Below the pieces are notes generated by a model, which did no database searches, had not been told where the DNA came from, and saw only the letters and a program-made list of their open reading frames with translations. Positions 51,429 through 59,760 of a stretch of DNA of 64,000 nt are shown one piece after another; within the stretch, counting starts at the first letter, position 1, and each line of letters opens with the position of its first letter. Source of the stretch: Actinomycetota bacterium (GTDB lineage: Bacteria; Actinomycetota; Thermoleophilia; Gaiellales; Gaiellaceae); NCBI GenBank assembly GCA_003152275.1, contig PLZU01000041.1:11884-75883 (forward strand), written 5' to 3'. Made by a program: the position numbers and the translations under genes.

Positions 51429-52010
51429 CTAGCCCAGCGCGATCGTGAGCGTGTCGCCGTCGACCGTGACGGCGCCGCCAAGCCGGTCGATTACTCGCAC
51501 CGCAACCGCGGCTCCGAGATCCCGCAGCTCGAGGCCGAGCACGACAGGCGACGACGCTGCGGTGACGGGCGTCACCTCGATCACCGGACCGCGCACGGTG
51601 ACGCTCACCTCGTCCAGCCCGCCATGCCTTAGCGCCGCCTGGATCAAAGCCGACACTCCACGATCGACCGCCTCGAGGTCGGTCGAGATCGTCGCCCCTT
51701 CGCCCGCAACGTGCACTCGATCCTCACCGAGGCGTTGTCGCGCGGCCTGCGCGAGCGCAAGCGTGTCCGCGTCTCGCAACGCCGGTTCATAGCTCCCACC
51801 CTCGATGCGCGCCGCCAGCGAGAGCTCGTCGAGTAGCTCTGCCATCTGCGCAGAAGCCTTCTCGATCATCTCGACGTACCGGTCGGCGGGCGGCCCGAGC
51901 TCGTTGCTGCGCTCCAGGGTCTTCGCAAAACCGTGCACCGTCGCGAGCGGCGTGCGGACATCGTGGCAACCGAGCGCGACGAGCTTGGCGAAAGAGGTGT
52001 CGTTCTGCAC
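51429..52010 (-). CDS. HisKA-type histidine kinase-like protein with degenerate ATPase domain
   Basis: About 193 aa, from GTG 52010. It consists of a HisKA dimerisation domain with the H box FAKLVALGCHDVRTPLATVH and a C-terminal region in HATPase position. The N box, normally xxNAxK, reads ALIQAALRHGG, and no DxGxG or GxGLGL motif is found. It therefore probably cannot bind ATP and may act as a phosphotransfer or kinase-modulating protein. No membrane segment. An AGAGTA (TACTCT on the minus strand) box is 11 nt upstream. It is divergent from folE2. Confidence 0.65.
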   Translation of the reverse strand: MQNDTSFAKLVALGCHDVRTPLATVHGFAKTLERSNELGPPADRYVEMIEKASAQMAELLDELSLAARIEGGSYEPALRDADTLALAQAARQRLGEDRVHVAGEGATISTDLEAVDRGVSALIQAALRHGGLDEVSVTVRGPVIEVTPVTAASSPVVLGLELRDLGAAVAVRVIDRLGGAVTVDGDTLTIALG

Positions 52011-52033
52011 GGCCGTGCGGCAGAGTACAGGGG

Positions 52034-53011
52034 GTGACCGACCACTCGCGCGAACTGCTCGACGACCTGCAGGCCTCCATGCCGGAGGTCGCGCTCGGCC
52101 TGTCGCGTGCCGGCGTGACGGGCGTCCAGAAGGCGGTGCGCATCGGACGGGGCGCGCGGGAGAAGCTGATCGCCGCGACGATCGACTGCACCGTCGACCT
52201 CGACCCGTCGCAGAAGGGCGTGCACATGTCCCGCTTCCCCGAGCTGTTCGAGGAGGCGGTCGAGGGCGTCGTGGAGGACGAGGCGTTCCTTGTCGAGGAC
52301 CTCGCCGAGCATGTCGCGAGCCGGATCGTCGAACGGCAGCACGCGCTTGTCGCAGAGGTGCACATCCGCGCTCGCTATCCATACGCGCGCACAACGCCTG
52401 TCACCGGCCTCGCGACCCAAGAGATGGTGTCGCTGATCGGCATCGCAGCCGCGTCGCAGCGCGGCGTGCGTCGTGTTGTCGGCGTACAGGCAGTTGGCAT
52501 CAACGCGTGCCCATGCGCGCAGGGACTCGTGCGCGGCCGCGCCGTGGAGCGGCTGCTCGAGGCCGGCTTCGAACCGACCGACATCGAGCGCATACTCGAG
52601 CTCGTCCCGATCGCAACGCACAACCAGCGGGGCCAGGGAACGCTGTATCTCGGAACGTCGGTGCGCGTCGATGCCGAGCGCCTTGTCGAGCTCGTCGAGG
52701 CGTCGATGAGCTCGCCGATCTACGAGTTGCTGAAGCGGCCCGACGAGCTCTATGTCGTCGAGCAGGCACACCTGCACCCGCGCTTCGTCGAGGACTCGGT
52801 GCGCGTCGCCCTCAAGAGCGTGCTCGACGAGTTCCCCGGCCTCGACGACGGCGACTTCGTGCTCTCGCAGCAGGTGAACTTCGAGACGATCCACGCGCAC
52901 GAAGTCGTTGCGGAGCGCTACGGCACGGTCGGCGAGCTGCGCCGCGAGCTCGCAGGCGACGCCCACGGCCCGCTGAAGCACACCGAGCTCAGAGACTGGC
53001 TGCGCGGCTAG
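52034..53011 (+). CDS. folE2: GTP cyclohydrolase FolE2 (type IB)
   Basis: Converts GTP to 7,8-dihydroneopterin triphosphate, first step of folate synthesis; zinc-independent tunnelling-fold enzyme of 325 aa. VGVQAVGINACPCAQGLVRG contains the catalytic Cys; IATHNQRGQGTLYLG and QVNFETIHAHEVVAERYG contain the conserved His and Glu; DPSQKGVHMSRFPELFEEAV is a typical N-terminal block. GTG start, weakly supported. Its 3' end overlaps the convergent plsY gene by 23 nt. Confidence 0.93.
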   Translation: MTDHSRELLDDLQASMPEVALGLSRAGVTGVQKAVRIGRGAREKLIAATIDCTVDLDPSQKGVHMSRFPELFEEAVEGVVEDEAFLVEDLAEHVASRIVERQHALVAEVHIRARYPYARTTPVTGLATQEMVSLIGIAAASQRGVRRVVGVQAVGINACPCAQGLVRGRAVERLLEAGFEPTDIERILELVPIATHNQRGQGTLYLGTSVRVDAERLVELVEASMSSPIYELLKRPDELYVVEQAHLHPRFVEDSVRVALKSVLDEFPGLDDGDFVLSQQVNFETIHAHEVVAERYGTVGELRRELAGDAHGPLKHTELRDWLRG

Positions 53012-53609
53012 GTCCCTGCTTCCGGCGCAGGGCGAAGCGATGCTCCTCGCCGCGCCACAGACGGCCGAGGTTGGCGCGATGCAACAGCAGGACACCGACC
53101 GCAGCGACTCCGGCGAACGCGATCACCGGCCACGGATAGCCGATCAGCCACGCCCACAGCGGCAGCGAGAGCGCAGACGTGATTGAGGCGACCGACGCGT
53201 AACGCGTCAGTCCGAACACGACGAGCCAGACGCCGGCGACGATCCCTCCGACGATCGGCGCCACCCCGAGAAAGGCGCCTCCGGCCGTCGCGACCATCTT
53301 CCCGCCTTTGCGGAAACGCAGGAATAGCGGCCGGTAATGCCCGAGCATCGCGGCGCCGCCCGCGAGCACCCCGATGCCATGGCTCTCGAGCTTCGTCGCC
53401 ACGAACGCGGGAATGAAGCCTTTCACCGTGTCGAGGAACACCGCCGCGAGGCCGAGCCACCGCCCGTGCACACGCCAGACGTTGGTCGCACCGATGTTGC
53501 CGCTGCCCTGCGTGCGAATGTCCTCACCGCGGAACATCCGCACGAGCCAGAGGCCCCATGGCATCGAGCCCATGACGTACCCGGCGACAACGAGCAGCGC
53601 GGGGATCAT
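52989..53609 (-). CDS. plsY: Glycerol-3-phosphate acyltransferase PlsY
   Basis: Inner-membrane enzyme that transfers the acyl group from acyl-phosphate to glycerol-3-phosphate, the first step of phospholipid synthesis. 206 aa. Signature motifs: TQGSGNIGATNVWRVHG (motif 1), MLGHYRPLFLRFRKGGKMVA (motif 2) and the third helix-linked Glu region near HRANLGRLWRGEEHRF. The KGGKGVAT block reads KGGKMVAT. Its ATG is 6 nt downstream of the SOD-like gene, so the two may be co-transcribed. Confidence 0.93.
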   Translation of the reverse strand: MIPALLVVAGYVMGSMPWGLWLVRMFRGEDIRTQGSGNIGATNVWRVHGRWLGLAAVFLDTVKGFIPAFVATKLESHGIGVLAGGAAMLGHYRPLFLRFRKGGKMVATAGGAFLGVAPIVGGIVAGVWLVVFGLTRYASVASITSALSLPLWAWLIGYPWPVIAFAGVAAVGVLLLHRANLGRLWRGEEHRFALRRKQGPSRAASL

Positions 53610-53615
53610 CGGACG

Positions 53616-54236
53616 CTAGGACGACGGAATGCCGTACTGATCGACCCAACCGTTCACGACGTCCCAATCGAGGTTGTCGAAGAACGCGTCGATGTACGAA
53701 GCGCGGTCGGTCTGGTAGTCCAGGAAGTAGGCGTGCTCGTAGACGTCGAGCGCCACGAGCGGCGTCGCGTTCCAGACGGGAAAGGCGTTCTGCGCATCGC
53801 CGATGTAGTTGAAGAGCCGGCGCTCGTCCCAGTCGAATGCAGTCCAGGCCCAGCCGCGGCCGGCCATCCCGGTCGCCTTCAGGTCCGAGCGCCACGCATC
53901 CACCGATCCGAAATCGCGCTTCACGAGCGCGCCGAACGAGCCGGTCGGCTCGCCGCCACCGCCGCCGAGGTGCCCAAAGTAGAGCTCGTGGTTCTTGATG
54001 CCGCCGATCGCGAAGGTCAGATCGACCTTCAGCGCGCGGAGCTCCGAGTACACCTGGTTCGCCGAGCCGAGGTCGACCGCCGCGAGCTTGCCGAGAATCT
54101 CGTTCCGCTTCGCCACGTAGCCCTGGTAGAGCCTGTAGTGGGCCTCGACGGACGCACGAGAGATCCCTTCGAGCTCGTAGACCTCCGGCCGCAACTCACG
54201 CGGCGCGATCTCCTCGAAGTTGAAGACCAGCGACAT
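53616..54236 (-). CDS. Fe/Mn superoxide dismutase-like protein with two metal ligands replaced
   Basis: A 206-aa SOD-fold protein; ATG 54236 has AAGGAG 5 nt upstream. Aligned by eye to E. coli SodA, the first ligand His (EIHHTKHHQTYV) falls on Ala in [13 protein letters not shown], and the second (GGHANH) on Ile in [10 protein letters not shown]. The last two ligands are kept in [15 protein letters not shown] (Asp and His). With two of four ligands gone, ordinary dismutase activity is unlikely. It may be a structural or regulatory paralogue. It is divergent from a complete SOD gene at 54310. Confidence 0.8.
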   Translation of the reverse strand: MSLVFNFEEIAPRELRPEVYELEGISRASVEAHYRLYQGYVAKRNEILGKLAAVDLGSANQVYSELRALKVDLTFAIGGIKNHELYFGHLGGGGGEPTGSFGALVKRDFGSVDAWRSDLKATGMAGRGWAWTAFDWDERRLFNYIGDAQNAFPVWNATPLVALDVYEHAYFLDYQTDRASYIDAFFDNLDWDVVNGWVDQYGIPSS

Positions 54237-54309
54237 CAGACTCCTTTCTTCGGACGCGAAGCGAGGCGGCGGGAGCATATCCTCACGGTCGACGCGAAAG
54301 GAGCACTGC

Positions 54310-54921
54310 ATGCCATTCGAACTCCCTGACCTTCCCTATGCGTATGACGCGCTCGAGCCTCACATCGACGCGGAGACGATGCGGATCCATCACGACCTGC
54401 ACCACAAGGCCTACGTCGACAACGCCAACGCCGCGCTCGCCGGCACGGAGCTGGCCGACCGCCCGGTCGACAGCGTCCTGACGAATATCGAAGTCCTGCC
54501 CGAGGACAAGCAGGCGCCGGTCCGGAACAACGCCGGCGGCCACGCGAATCACAGCCTCTTCTGGCAGATCATGAGTCCGGACGGCGGCGGCAAGCCCTCC
54601 GGCGAGCTCGCGAAGGCGATCGACGACACCTTCGAAGGCTTCGACACGTTCAAGGCTTCCGTCACGGACGGCGGCGTCAAGCGCTTCGGCAGCGGCTGGA
54701 CCTGGCTCGTGTGGGACGGGACCGGCCTCGCCGTGTACTCGACGCCGAACCAGGACTCACCGGTGCTGCAGGGCGACGTCCCGTTGCTCGGCATCGACGT
54801 CTGGGAGCACGCGTACTACCTCAAATACCAGAACAAGCGACCGGCCTATCTCGAGGCCTGGTGGAACGTCGTCAACTGGGACGAGGTCGCACGCAGATAC
54901 GCAGAAGCGCGCGGGTCCTAA
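54310..54921 (+). CDS. sodA: Superoxide dismutase (Fe/Mn)
   Basis: Cytosolic superoxide dismutase of 203 aa with all four metal ligands: [20 protein letters not shown] (His), [16 protein letters not shown] (His), [20 protein letters not shown] (Asp and His). ATG 54310 has AAAGGAG 8 nt upstream. Gly and Gln at the outer sphere suggest the Mn type, but Fe cannot be excluded. It ends in a strong hairpin (54906-54933) that includes the stop codon. The divergent neighbour is a degenerate copy, 73 bp apart. Confidence 0.95.
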   Translation: MPFELPDLPYAYDALEPHIDAETMRIHHDLHHKAYVDNANAALAGTELADRPVDSVLTNIEVLPEDKQAPVRNNAGGHANHSLFWQIMSPDGGGKPSGELAKAIDDTFEGFDTFKASVTDGGVKRFGSGWTWLVWDGTGLAVYSTPNQDSPVLQGDVPLLGIDVWEHAYYLKYQNKRPAYLEAWWNVVNWDEVARRYAEARGS

Positions 54922-54933
54922 GACCCGCGCGCT
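54906..54933. terminator. Perfect 12-bp hairpin at the sodA 3' end
   Basis: AGCGCGCGGGTC (54906-54917) and GACCCGCGCGCT (54922-54933) flank a CTAA loop; the stop codon TAA lies in the loop. It stands between the convergent sodA and cupredoxin-like genes. No T-run, but the stem is very stable. Confidence 0.7.
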
Positions 54934-54967
54934 TCGCGCAATTGAGTGCTCGCGCTAGCCGCGCTTG

Positions 54968-55828
54968 CTAGCCACGCTTGACGGCGATCAGGCGGCTGAG
55001 GCTTGAGACGTAGCCTGGGCCTGCCTGATCCGCCGGCAGCACGAGCCGCAGGATCGAGCGGCCCTTCGGGATGTTCACGCGGAACACCGCACGCGAGGTC
55101 GCGCTGAGGTAGACCTGCTTGACGTTGCGGAAGCTGCCATACGGACTCTTGCGCTGGACCCACACGAAGTGGCCGCCGTAGCCGATGTCCGACGTGACCT
55201 TCGCGATGTAGAGCCGGCCACTCTGGCCGAACCCGACGCGCGGGGCAACGTCGACCGACACGGAGGGGCTATTCGCCGTCCGCCAATGCGCCTGATACGA
55301 CGTCTGGATCGTCGGCGACACGCCGAACGTGAATGCACCGTTCGACTGCGTCGTCTGTGTCGCGATCGACTGCGTGCCCTTGCCATACGGCTGCGACGTG
55401 AGATTCACCGGCTCATTCGAGATCTGGTTGGTCACGACGCCGGCGACGGTCGTGCTGTTGCCATAGACGACGGTTGTCGCACCGGCCTGGAGCGTCACAC
55501 TGGCCGCTGGGGCGTTCACGGTGACCGTGCCGTTCCGGTTCGTGAAGAGCGAGTCGTGGTAGCTGACCTTGCCGCTCTTCGAGAAGGTCTGCGAGTACGA
55601 ATCGCCCGGCTTCATGACCGGCGACGCAAACGACCCGTCGTTCGCGACGACCTGGTGGTTCACGGTGTCGGCGTTTTTCCAGGTCACGCTGTCACCGACG
55701 TTGATCGTCGTCGAGGTGGGCGTGAACCCGCTTTTCACGATCTGGACTGTCTTTGTGTCTGCGCCGGCCGCTGCCACGACGACGAGCGTCGCGAACAGCG
55801 CCAGCGGCAGCAGGAGCATGCGCTTCAT
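54968..55828 (-). CDS. Secreted cupredoxin-fold protein without a copper site, copy 1
   Basis: A 286-aa exported protein. Signal peptide MKRMLLLPLALFATLVVVAA, then a plastocyanin-like domain (residues about 27-105): VGDSVTWKNADTVNHQVVAN keeps the first ligand His, but where a Cys-His-Met set is expected the strand reads KVSYHDSLFTNRNGTVTV, with Asp, Phe and Arg at those positions. Two further beta-rich, Ig-like repeats follow (VTLQAGATTVVYGNSTTVAG; VWVQRKSPYGSFRNVKQV). It is probably a cell-envelope adhesion or structural protein. Next gene is a paralogue. Confidence 0.75.
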   Translation of the reverse strand: MKRMLLLPLALFATLVVVAAAGADTKTVQIVKSGFTPTSTTINVGDSVTWKNADTVNHQVVANDGSFASPVMKPGDSYSQTFSKSGKVSYHDSLFTNRNGTVTVNAPAASVTLQAGATTVVYGNSTTVAGVVTNQISNEPVNLTSQPYGKGTQSIATQTTQSNGAFTFGVSPTIQTSYQAHWRTANSPSVSVDVAPRVGFGQSGRLYIAKVTSDIGYGGHFVWVQRKSPYGSFRNVKQVYLSATSRAVFRVNIPKGRSILRLVLPADQAGPGYVSSLSRLIAVKRG

Positions 55829-55926
55829 CTGAGGTCCCCTTACTCTTTCGGCCTCGCTCATGCGAGGTCTCGTTCCTGCTGGGTGAACGTGTTCGAAGGG
55901 GCGAGAGGTGCGGGGCTGTACCCGCT

Positions 55927-56808
55927 TTACCCCTTCCTTACGATCGTCTGGGTGCCGCTGTGCGCGGCCAGGAGGCCGAGCCCCGCCTGGTTCACGGTGA
56001 GGAAGACCCGGATGTGCGAGGCACCCTTCGGCAGATAGCTCGTCGGCTTGAACAGGCGGCCGTTCAACTGGCCGAGTGTCAGCGGCGCGATGTTCACCCA
56101 CTGGCCGAACTGCGAGAGACGCTGCAGGTAGAGGTGATGGTGCCAGAGCGACACCGGCGCTGACACGATGGCCTTCATGTAGCCCTGGCCGCCCGGAACA
56201 AGGCGGATCAGGGGCGCGACCTGCACGACGACGCTGCTACTGGCGACGGTCTTCCAGCGCGCGACGTAGGTCGTGTAGATCGAGGGCGTCAGACTGAACG
56301 AATAGACGCCACCCGTGCCGGTCTTGACGATCGCGATCTGCGTCGGCGACGCCTGGCCCCACGGCTGCTGGGTGAGCTCGACCGACTCGTTCGCCGTTGC
56401 CGACGACACCGCGCCGGAGAGCGTGATCGGCGTCCCGTAGAAGACGATCGGGATGGACAGGGCGAGAGTGACCGCCGGCGGCGGGCCCTTGACCGTGACC
56501 TTGCCGGTCCGCTTCGGATAGAGCGCGTCGTGATAACGGAATACGCCGGCCGTGTTCAACACGGCGGTCGTCCACGACTGGTTTGCGTGCAGGATCGGCG
56601 ACGCGAAGGAACCGTCGTCGGCGACCACCTGATGGTCGACCTTGTCGGTGTTCTTGAAGACGACCTTGTCACCGTGGTTGACGGTGATCGAGGACGGCGA
56701 AAAACCAGTGCTCTTGATGAGGATGCTGCTGGTTGCCGCGACGCCTGCCGCAGCGAGAACGAGCGCGCCTACCGAGGCGGCGAGCGTACCGGAGACGATT
56801 TTCAGCAT
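55927..56808 (-). CDS. Secreted cupredoxin-fold protein without a copper site, copy 2
   Basis: A 293-aa paralogue of the protein at 54968, with the same layout. Signal peptide MLKIVSGTLAASVGALVLAA; cupredoxin-like domain ITVNHGDKVVFKNTDKVDHQ ... FRYHDALYPKRTGKVTV, again without Cys, second His and Met; then PIVFYGTPITLSGAVSSATA and two beta-sandwich repeats. ATG 56808 has GGGAGG 9 nt upstream. It is divergent from the SigK-like sigma gene by 121 bp, so these genes may be targets of that sigma factor. Confidence 0.75.
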   Translation of the reverse strand: MLKIVSGTLAASVGALVLAAAGVAATSSILIKSTGFSPSSITVNHGDKVVFKNTDKVDHQVVADDGSFASPILHANQSWTTAVLNTAGVFRYHDALYPKRTGKVTVKGPPPAVTLALSIPIVFYGTPITLSGAVSSATANESVELTQQPWGQASPTQIAIVKTGTGGVYSFSLTPSIYTTYVARWKTVASSSVVVQVAPLIRLVPGGQGYMKAIVSAPVSLWHHHLYLQRLSQFGQWVNIAPLTLGQLNGRLFKPTSYLPKGASHIRVFLTVNQAGLGLLAAHSGTQTIVRKG

Positions 56809-56929
56809 TGTCGGAACCTCCCTTAGGTTGCACTCTGGTGATTCCCGTCCGGCGTAAGCCGGAGGCCATCGGCGCGTAAAAGCTTCGTCAAGCGACCGGG
56901 TGGTATGACTTACGAATCCGGAAGCCGCT

Positions 56930-57562
56930 GTGACTCGTAGAAACCGCACAGACATGGAGCTTGCGCTCGACACCCCTGCGCACCTGCGTGCCGTGCCGGA
57001 GCCGGATCTTGTGCCGATACCGGTCGACGCAACCGATACCGCCCTGCTTCTGCGGGTCGCCGAGCGCGACCGTGTGGCCTTCGAGCTCCTCTACCAGCGC
57101 TACGTCCGCTCGGTCTTCGGGCTCGCTCTCCGTCGCTTGCGCGATCGCCAACGGGCGGAAGACGCGGTGCAGGAGACGTTTACTGCGGTGTGGCGCTCGG
57201 CGGCAAGCTACCGCCCAGAACGCGGGCCGGCCGCGCCTTGGCTCTACGCGATCGCCCGGAACGCGATCGTCGACCGCATGCGCGCCCGGCAGGAGCCGCC
57301 GGCCGAGGCCCCGGACCTGCCGGCCTCCGAGCCCGGTCCCGGCGACCGCGCAGAGTCCTCATACGTCTCCTGGCGCGTGCATCGAGCGCTCGAGGAATTG
57401 CCGGCCAAAGAGCGCGAAGTCGTGGAGCTCGCCTACTGGAGCGGCATGTCGCAGAGCGAGGTCGCCGAGTACCTTCACATCCCGCTCGGCACGGTGAAGA
57501 CGCGGACTCGGAGCGCGCTGTCGCGCCTCGCAGGCGTCCTCGAAGGAGAAGAGCTCTCATGA
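56930..57562 (+). CDS. ECF sigma factor, SigK-like
   Basis: A 210-aa ECF sigma factor. Region 2: RDRVAFELLYQRYVRSVFGL, RQRAEDAVQETFTAVWRSAA, WLYAIARNAIVDRMRARQ. Region 4: LEELPAKEREVVELAYWSGM then SQSEVAEYLHIPLGTVKTRT. GTG 56930 has a weak GGAAG; ATG 56954 is a possible shorter start. The stop overlaps the anti-sigma gene by 4 nt (ATGA), as usual for sigma/anti-sigma pairs. Divergent to the two secreted cupredoxin-fold genes, which are candidate targets. Confidence 0.9.
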   Translation: MTRRNRTDMELALDTPAHLRAVPEPDLVPIPVDATDTALLLRVAERDRVAFELLYQRYVRSVFGLALRRLRDRQRAEDAVQETFTAVWRSAASYRPERGPAAPWLYAIARNAIVDRMRARQEPPAEAPDLPASEPGPGDRAESSYVSWRVHRALEELPAKEREVVELAYWSGMSQSEVAEYLHIPLGTVKTRTRSALSRLAGVLEGEELS

Positions 57563-58185
57563 CGCGGACGCCGGACTTCGACGAGCTCGTGGGTTCCGAC
57601 CTCGGCCGGGAAGAGCGCGAACGGCTCGAACACGTGCACGACCTGCTCGTCATCGCAGGGCCGCCGGCCGAGCTGGCGCCGGAGCTCGAGGGCGGGCCGA
57701 CGCTTGCGATGACGATCGGCGGGCCGAAGCGCCGGCACGTCGGACGCCGCGTGGCGCTGCTTGCGGCAGCCGTCATGGTGCTCCTCCTGGTTTTCCTCGG
57801 TGGCTACGTCACGGGCAACGGCAGCAACGGCGGCGGGCTCTCAGGCGGACACACGCTCAAGCTCGTCGGGACGCCGCAGGCCCCCGCTGCGTTCGCGTTA
57901 TTGCATGTCGAGAGCGCGGATCCCGCGGGCAACTGGCCCATGACCCTCTCCGTGACCGGGCTGCCGAAGCTTCCGGAGCACGGGTATTACGAGGTCTACC
58001 TCACGCGGAACGGCAAGGTGTTCGCGCCGTGCGGAAGCTTCCGCGTCAAGAGCGCGAGCGGCGCCGTCTCCGTGGAGCTGAACGCGCCGTACGATCTGCG
58101 CACGGGCGACGGCTGGGTCGTCACCAAGCAGCTGCCGGGCCGCCATGAAGCGGGGCCGGTCGTCTTGACGCAGCAGAACGCCTAG
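57559..58185 (+). CDS. RskA-like anti-sigma factor
   Basis: A 208-aa membrane protein. A short cytosolic N-terminus (about 60 residues) is followed by one TM helix (VALLAAAVMVLLLVFLGGYV) and an extracytoplasmic RskA C-terminal domain: VGTPQAPAAFALLHVES, MTLSVTGLPKLPEHGYYEVY, APCGSFRVKSASGAVSVELN. The anti-sigma domain lacks the HxxxCxxC zinc motif, as in SigK-type partners. It should hold the sigma factor at the membrane until a signal triggers proteolysis. The 3' end overlaps the convergent ThyX-like gene by 4 nt (CTAG). Confidence 0.85.
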   Translation: MTRTPDFDELVGSDLGREERERLEHVHDLLVIAGPPAELAPELEGGPTLAMTIGGPKRRHVGRRVALLAAAVMVLLLVFLGGYVTGNGSNGGGLSGGHTLKLVGTPQAPAAFALLHVESADPAGNWPMTLSVTGLPKLPEHGYYEVYLTRNGKVFAPCGSFRVKSASGAVSVELNAPYDLRTGDGWVVTKQLPGRHEAGPVVLTQQNA

Positions 58186-59759
58186 GAACCGGGTTCGTTC
58201 CGCATCTCGCTGAGAAGCCGCTCGAGGCGCTCCTCGGTCGAGTCGTCGACGAAGGTCATCGCGGCGGCGATGTTTGGGTGCACCTCCGCAATCTCGCGGC
58301 GCATCTCGTGTGCGACTGCTCGATAGGAGGGATGACCCTCGCGTCCCGAGCGCAGCTCGATCAGGTGAAGCGCCTCGCGCGCGTCAAGCTCGAGCACGTA
58401 GCGGATGCGATAGGCGAGGGACAGCGCATAGGGCGCCTCCTCGACGAGTCCTTCCGACCGGAGCCGCTCGTACTCGACGCGCGACACCTCGAGCGCGCGC
58501 TCGTACTCGCCGCCGAGGCCTGCGCGGACGAGCTCTTCGGGGAGGTCTGCGCCGAGATCCGGAGACAGACGCTGCCATTGGCACGTGAGCAGGCGGTGCC
58601 GCTGCAGGTCGCGGAACGCACCGTAGTCGGAGACGATCTCGAAGCGGTAACTCACCGTCTCGAAGCCGCGGCCGGGACGGTGGCGGCGGTTCTCCCGCGT
58701 GCCGATCAGCTCGCGTAGAAGGGCAGCCCGCTCGTCCGCGCCGAGCGCCGTGACCGTGCGCAACACGTCGTCCTCTCCCGTCGCCGACGACTCGAAGAGG
58801 AGCGCAGCCACCAACTCCTCCTCGGTGCCGTGTGTGCGCAGCAGACGCACAGACGGCACCGACACCGGCTCGGCGTCACCGAGCCCAAGCCGCGCCGCCG
58901 CCGCCGTGCCGGCCTCGCGGCGCTCGCGCAGGAACTCGATCCAGCGGCCGCCGCGATCCTCGCGCGGCACGCGCACGACGAAGCTCGGAATGATCTTCTG
59001 CAGTTCCTCGAGGAGAAGGTTTCCATAGGCGCGCGCTTCAGCGAGCGGATGCGCGAGTAGATGAAGCACGAGCTGCTCGTACGTCTGGCCGCTTCCGTAG
59101 ATACCGACGTGGGACAACGTCGCCGCGGGCAGCAGGCCGCGCACGAGGTCGAGCGCCTTCGCGCGTACTGCGCGCGTGTGCGCACCTGCCGACTCGTCGC
59201 CGGCCTGTGGAAACTGCTCACCGACCCATGCAGTCGTCTGCTCGAGCAGACGACCGTAGGTCTCGAAGACGTCGTCGAGCGCTCGCTCGTACTGCGGGCC
59301 GAAGCGTGCATCGCGGTGGTAGCGGTACCCGAAGCCTTCCAACTGGTCGTCGTAGGCGATGTAGCGCGTCGACTGTTCGAGGTAGGCGGCGAGCCGCGGC
59401 CGCTGCAGGATCTTCGTCAACAGGTTCGAGGTCCACTCGCACGCAATGTGCGCCCCACCGAGCTGCGCGACGGAATCGTCGCCGTAGCCGAGGAAGATCC
59501 GCTCGTACAGATCGGCCGCGCGCTTGCCCTCGGCGCCCTCGATCGCCTGCGCCTCGGGGACCGAGTCGGCGAACTCGTCAAGGAACAGCCGGCGCAGCGT
59601 TCCCTGGTAGCGCGAGTAGCGGGCAAAGAGCGCCCCTTTGACCGTCTCCGGCAGGTTGACGAGCCCGAAGACCGGCCGGTCGAGGTTCGTGAAATGCGGC
59701 GCGAGCCGCTCACGCTCCTCGTCGGCGAAGATTTCCACCGGAACTGTCACGCTCTGCAT
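58182..59759 (-). CDS. ThyX-like FAD-dependent thymidylate synthase family protein, duplicated domain
   Basis: A 525-aa protein containing two ThyX-like halves. The first has QRPRLAAYLEQSTRYIAYDD (residues about 119-138), matching RHRxxSxxxxSxR with His replaced by Pro and the first Ser by Ala. The second has YRFEIVSDYGAFRDLQRHRL then LTCQWQRLSPDLG (about 371-403), with the RHR kept but the two Ser/Arg positions altered. Normal ThyX is a homotetramer of 220-260 aa subunits, so this is a fused, diverged version. Whether it makes dTMP is uncertain. ATG 59759 is used; the divergent gene begins at 59761. Confidence 0.8.
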   Translation of the reverse strand: MQSVTVPVEIFADEERERLAPHFTNLDRPVFGLVNLPETVKGALFARYSRYQGTLRRLFLDEFADSVPEAQAIEGAEGKRAADLYERIFLGYGDDSVAQLGGAHIACEWTSNLLTKILQRPRLAAYLEQSTRYIAYDDQLEGFGYRYHRDARFGPQYERALDDVFETYGRLLEQTTAWVGEQFPQAGDESAGAHTRAVRAKALDLVRGLLPAATLSHVGIYGSGQTYEQLVLHLLAHPLAEARAYGNLLLEELQKIIPSFVVRVPREDRGGRWIEFLRERREAGTAAAARLGLGDAEPVSVPSVRLLRTHGTEEELVAALLFESSATGEDDVLRTVTALGADERAALLRELIGTRENRRHRPGRGFETVSYRFEIVSDYGAFRDLQRHRLLTCQWQRLSPDLGADLPEELVRAGLGGEYERALEVSRVEYERLRSEGLVEEAPYALSLAYRIRYVLELDAREALHLIELRSGREGHPSYRAVAHEMRREIAEVHPNIAAAMTFVDDSTEERLERLLSEMRNEPGS

Positions 59760-59760
59760 C

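Noticed and set aside
55852-55867. CCTCGC/GCGAGG hairpin upstream of the first cupredoxin-like gene
   Set aside because: Only 6-bp arms with no T-run; such hairpins are common in GC-rich DNA.
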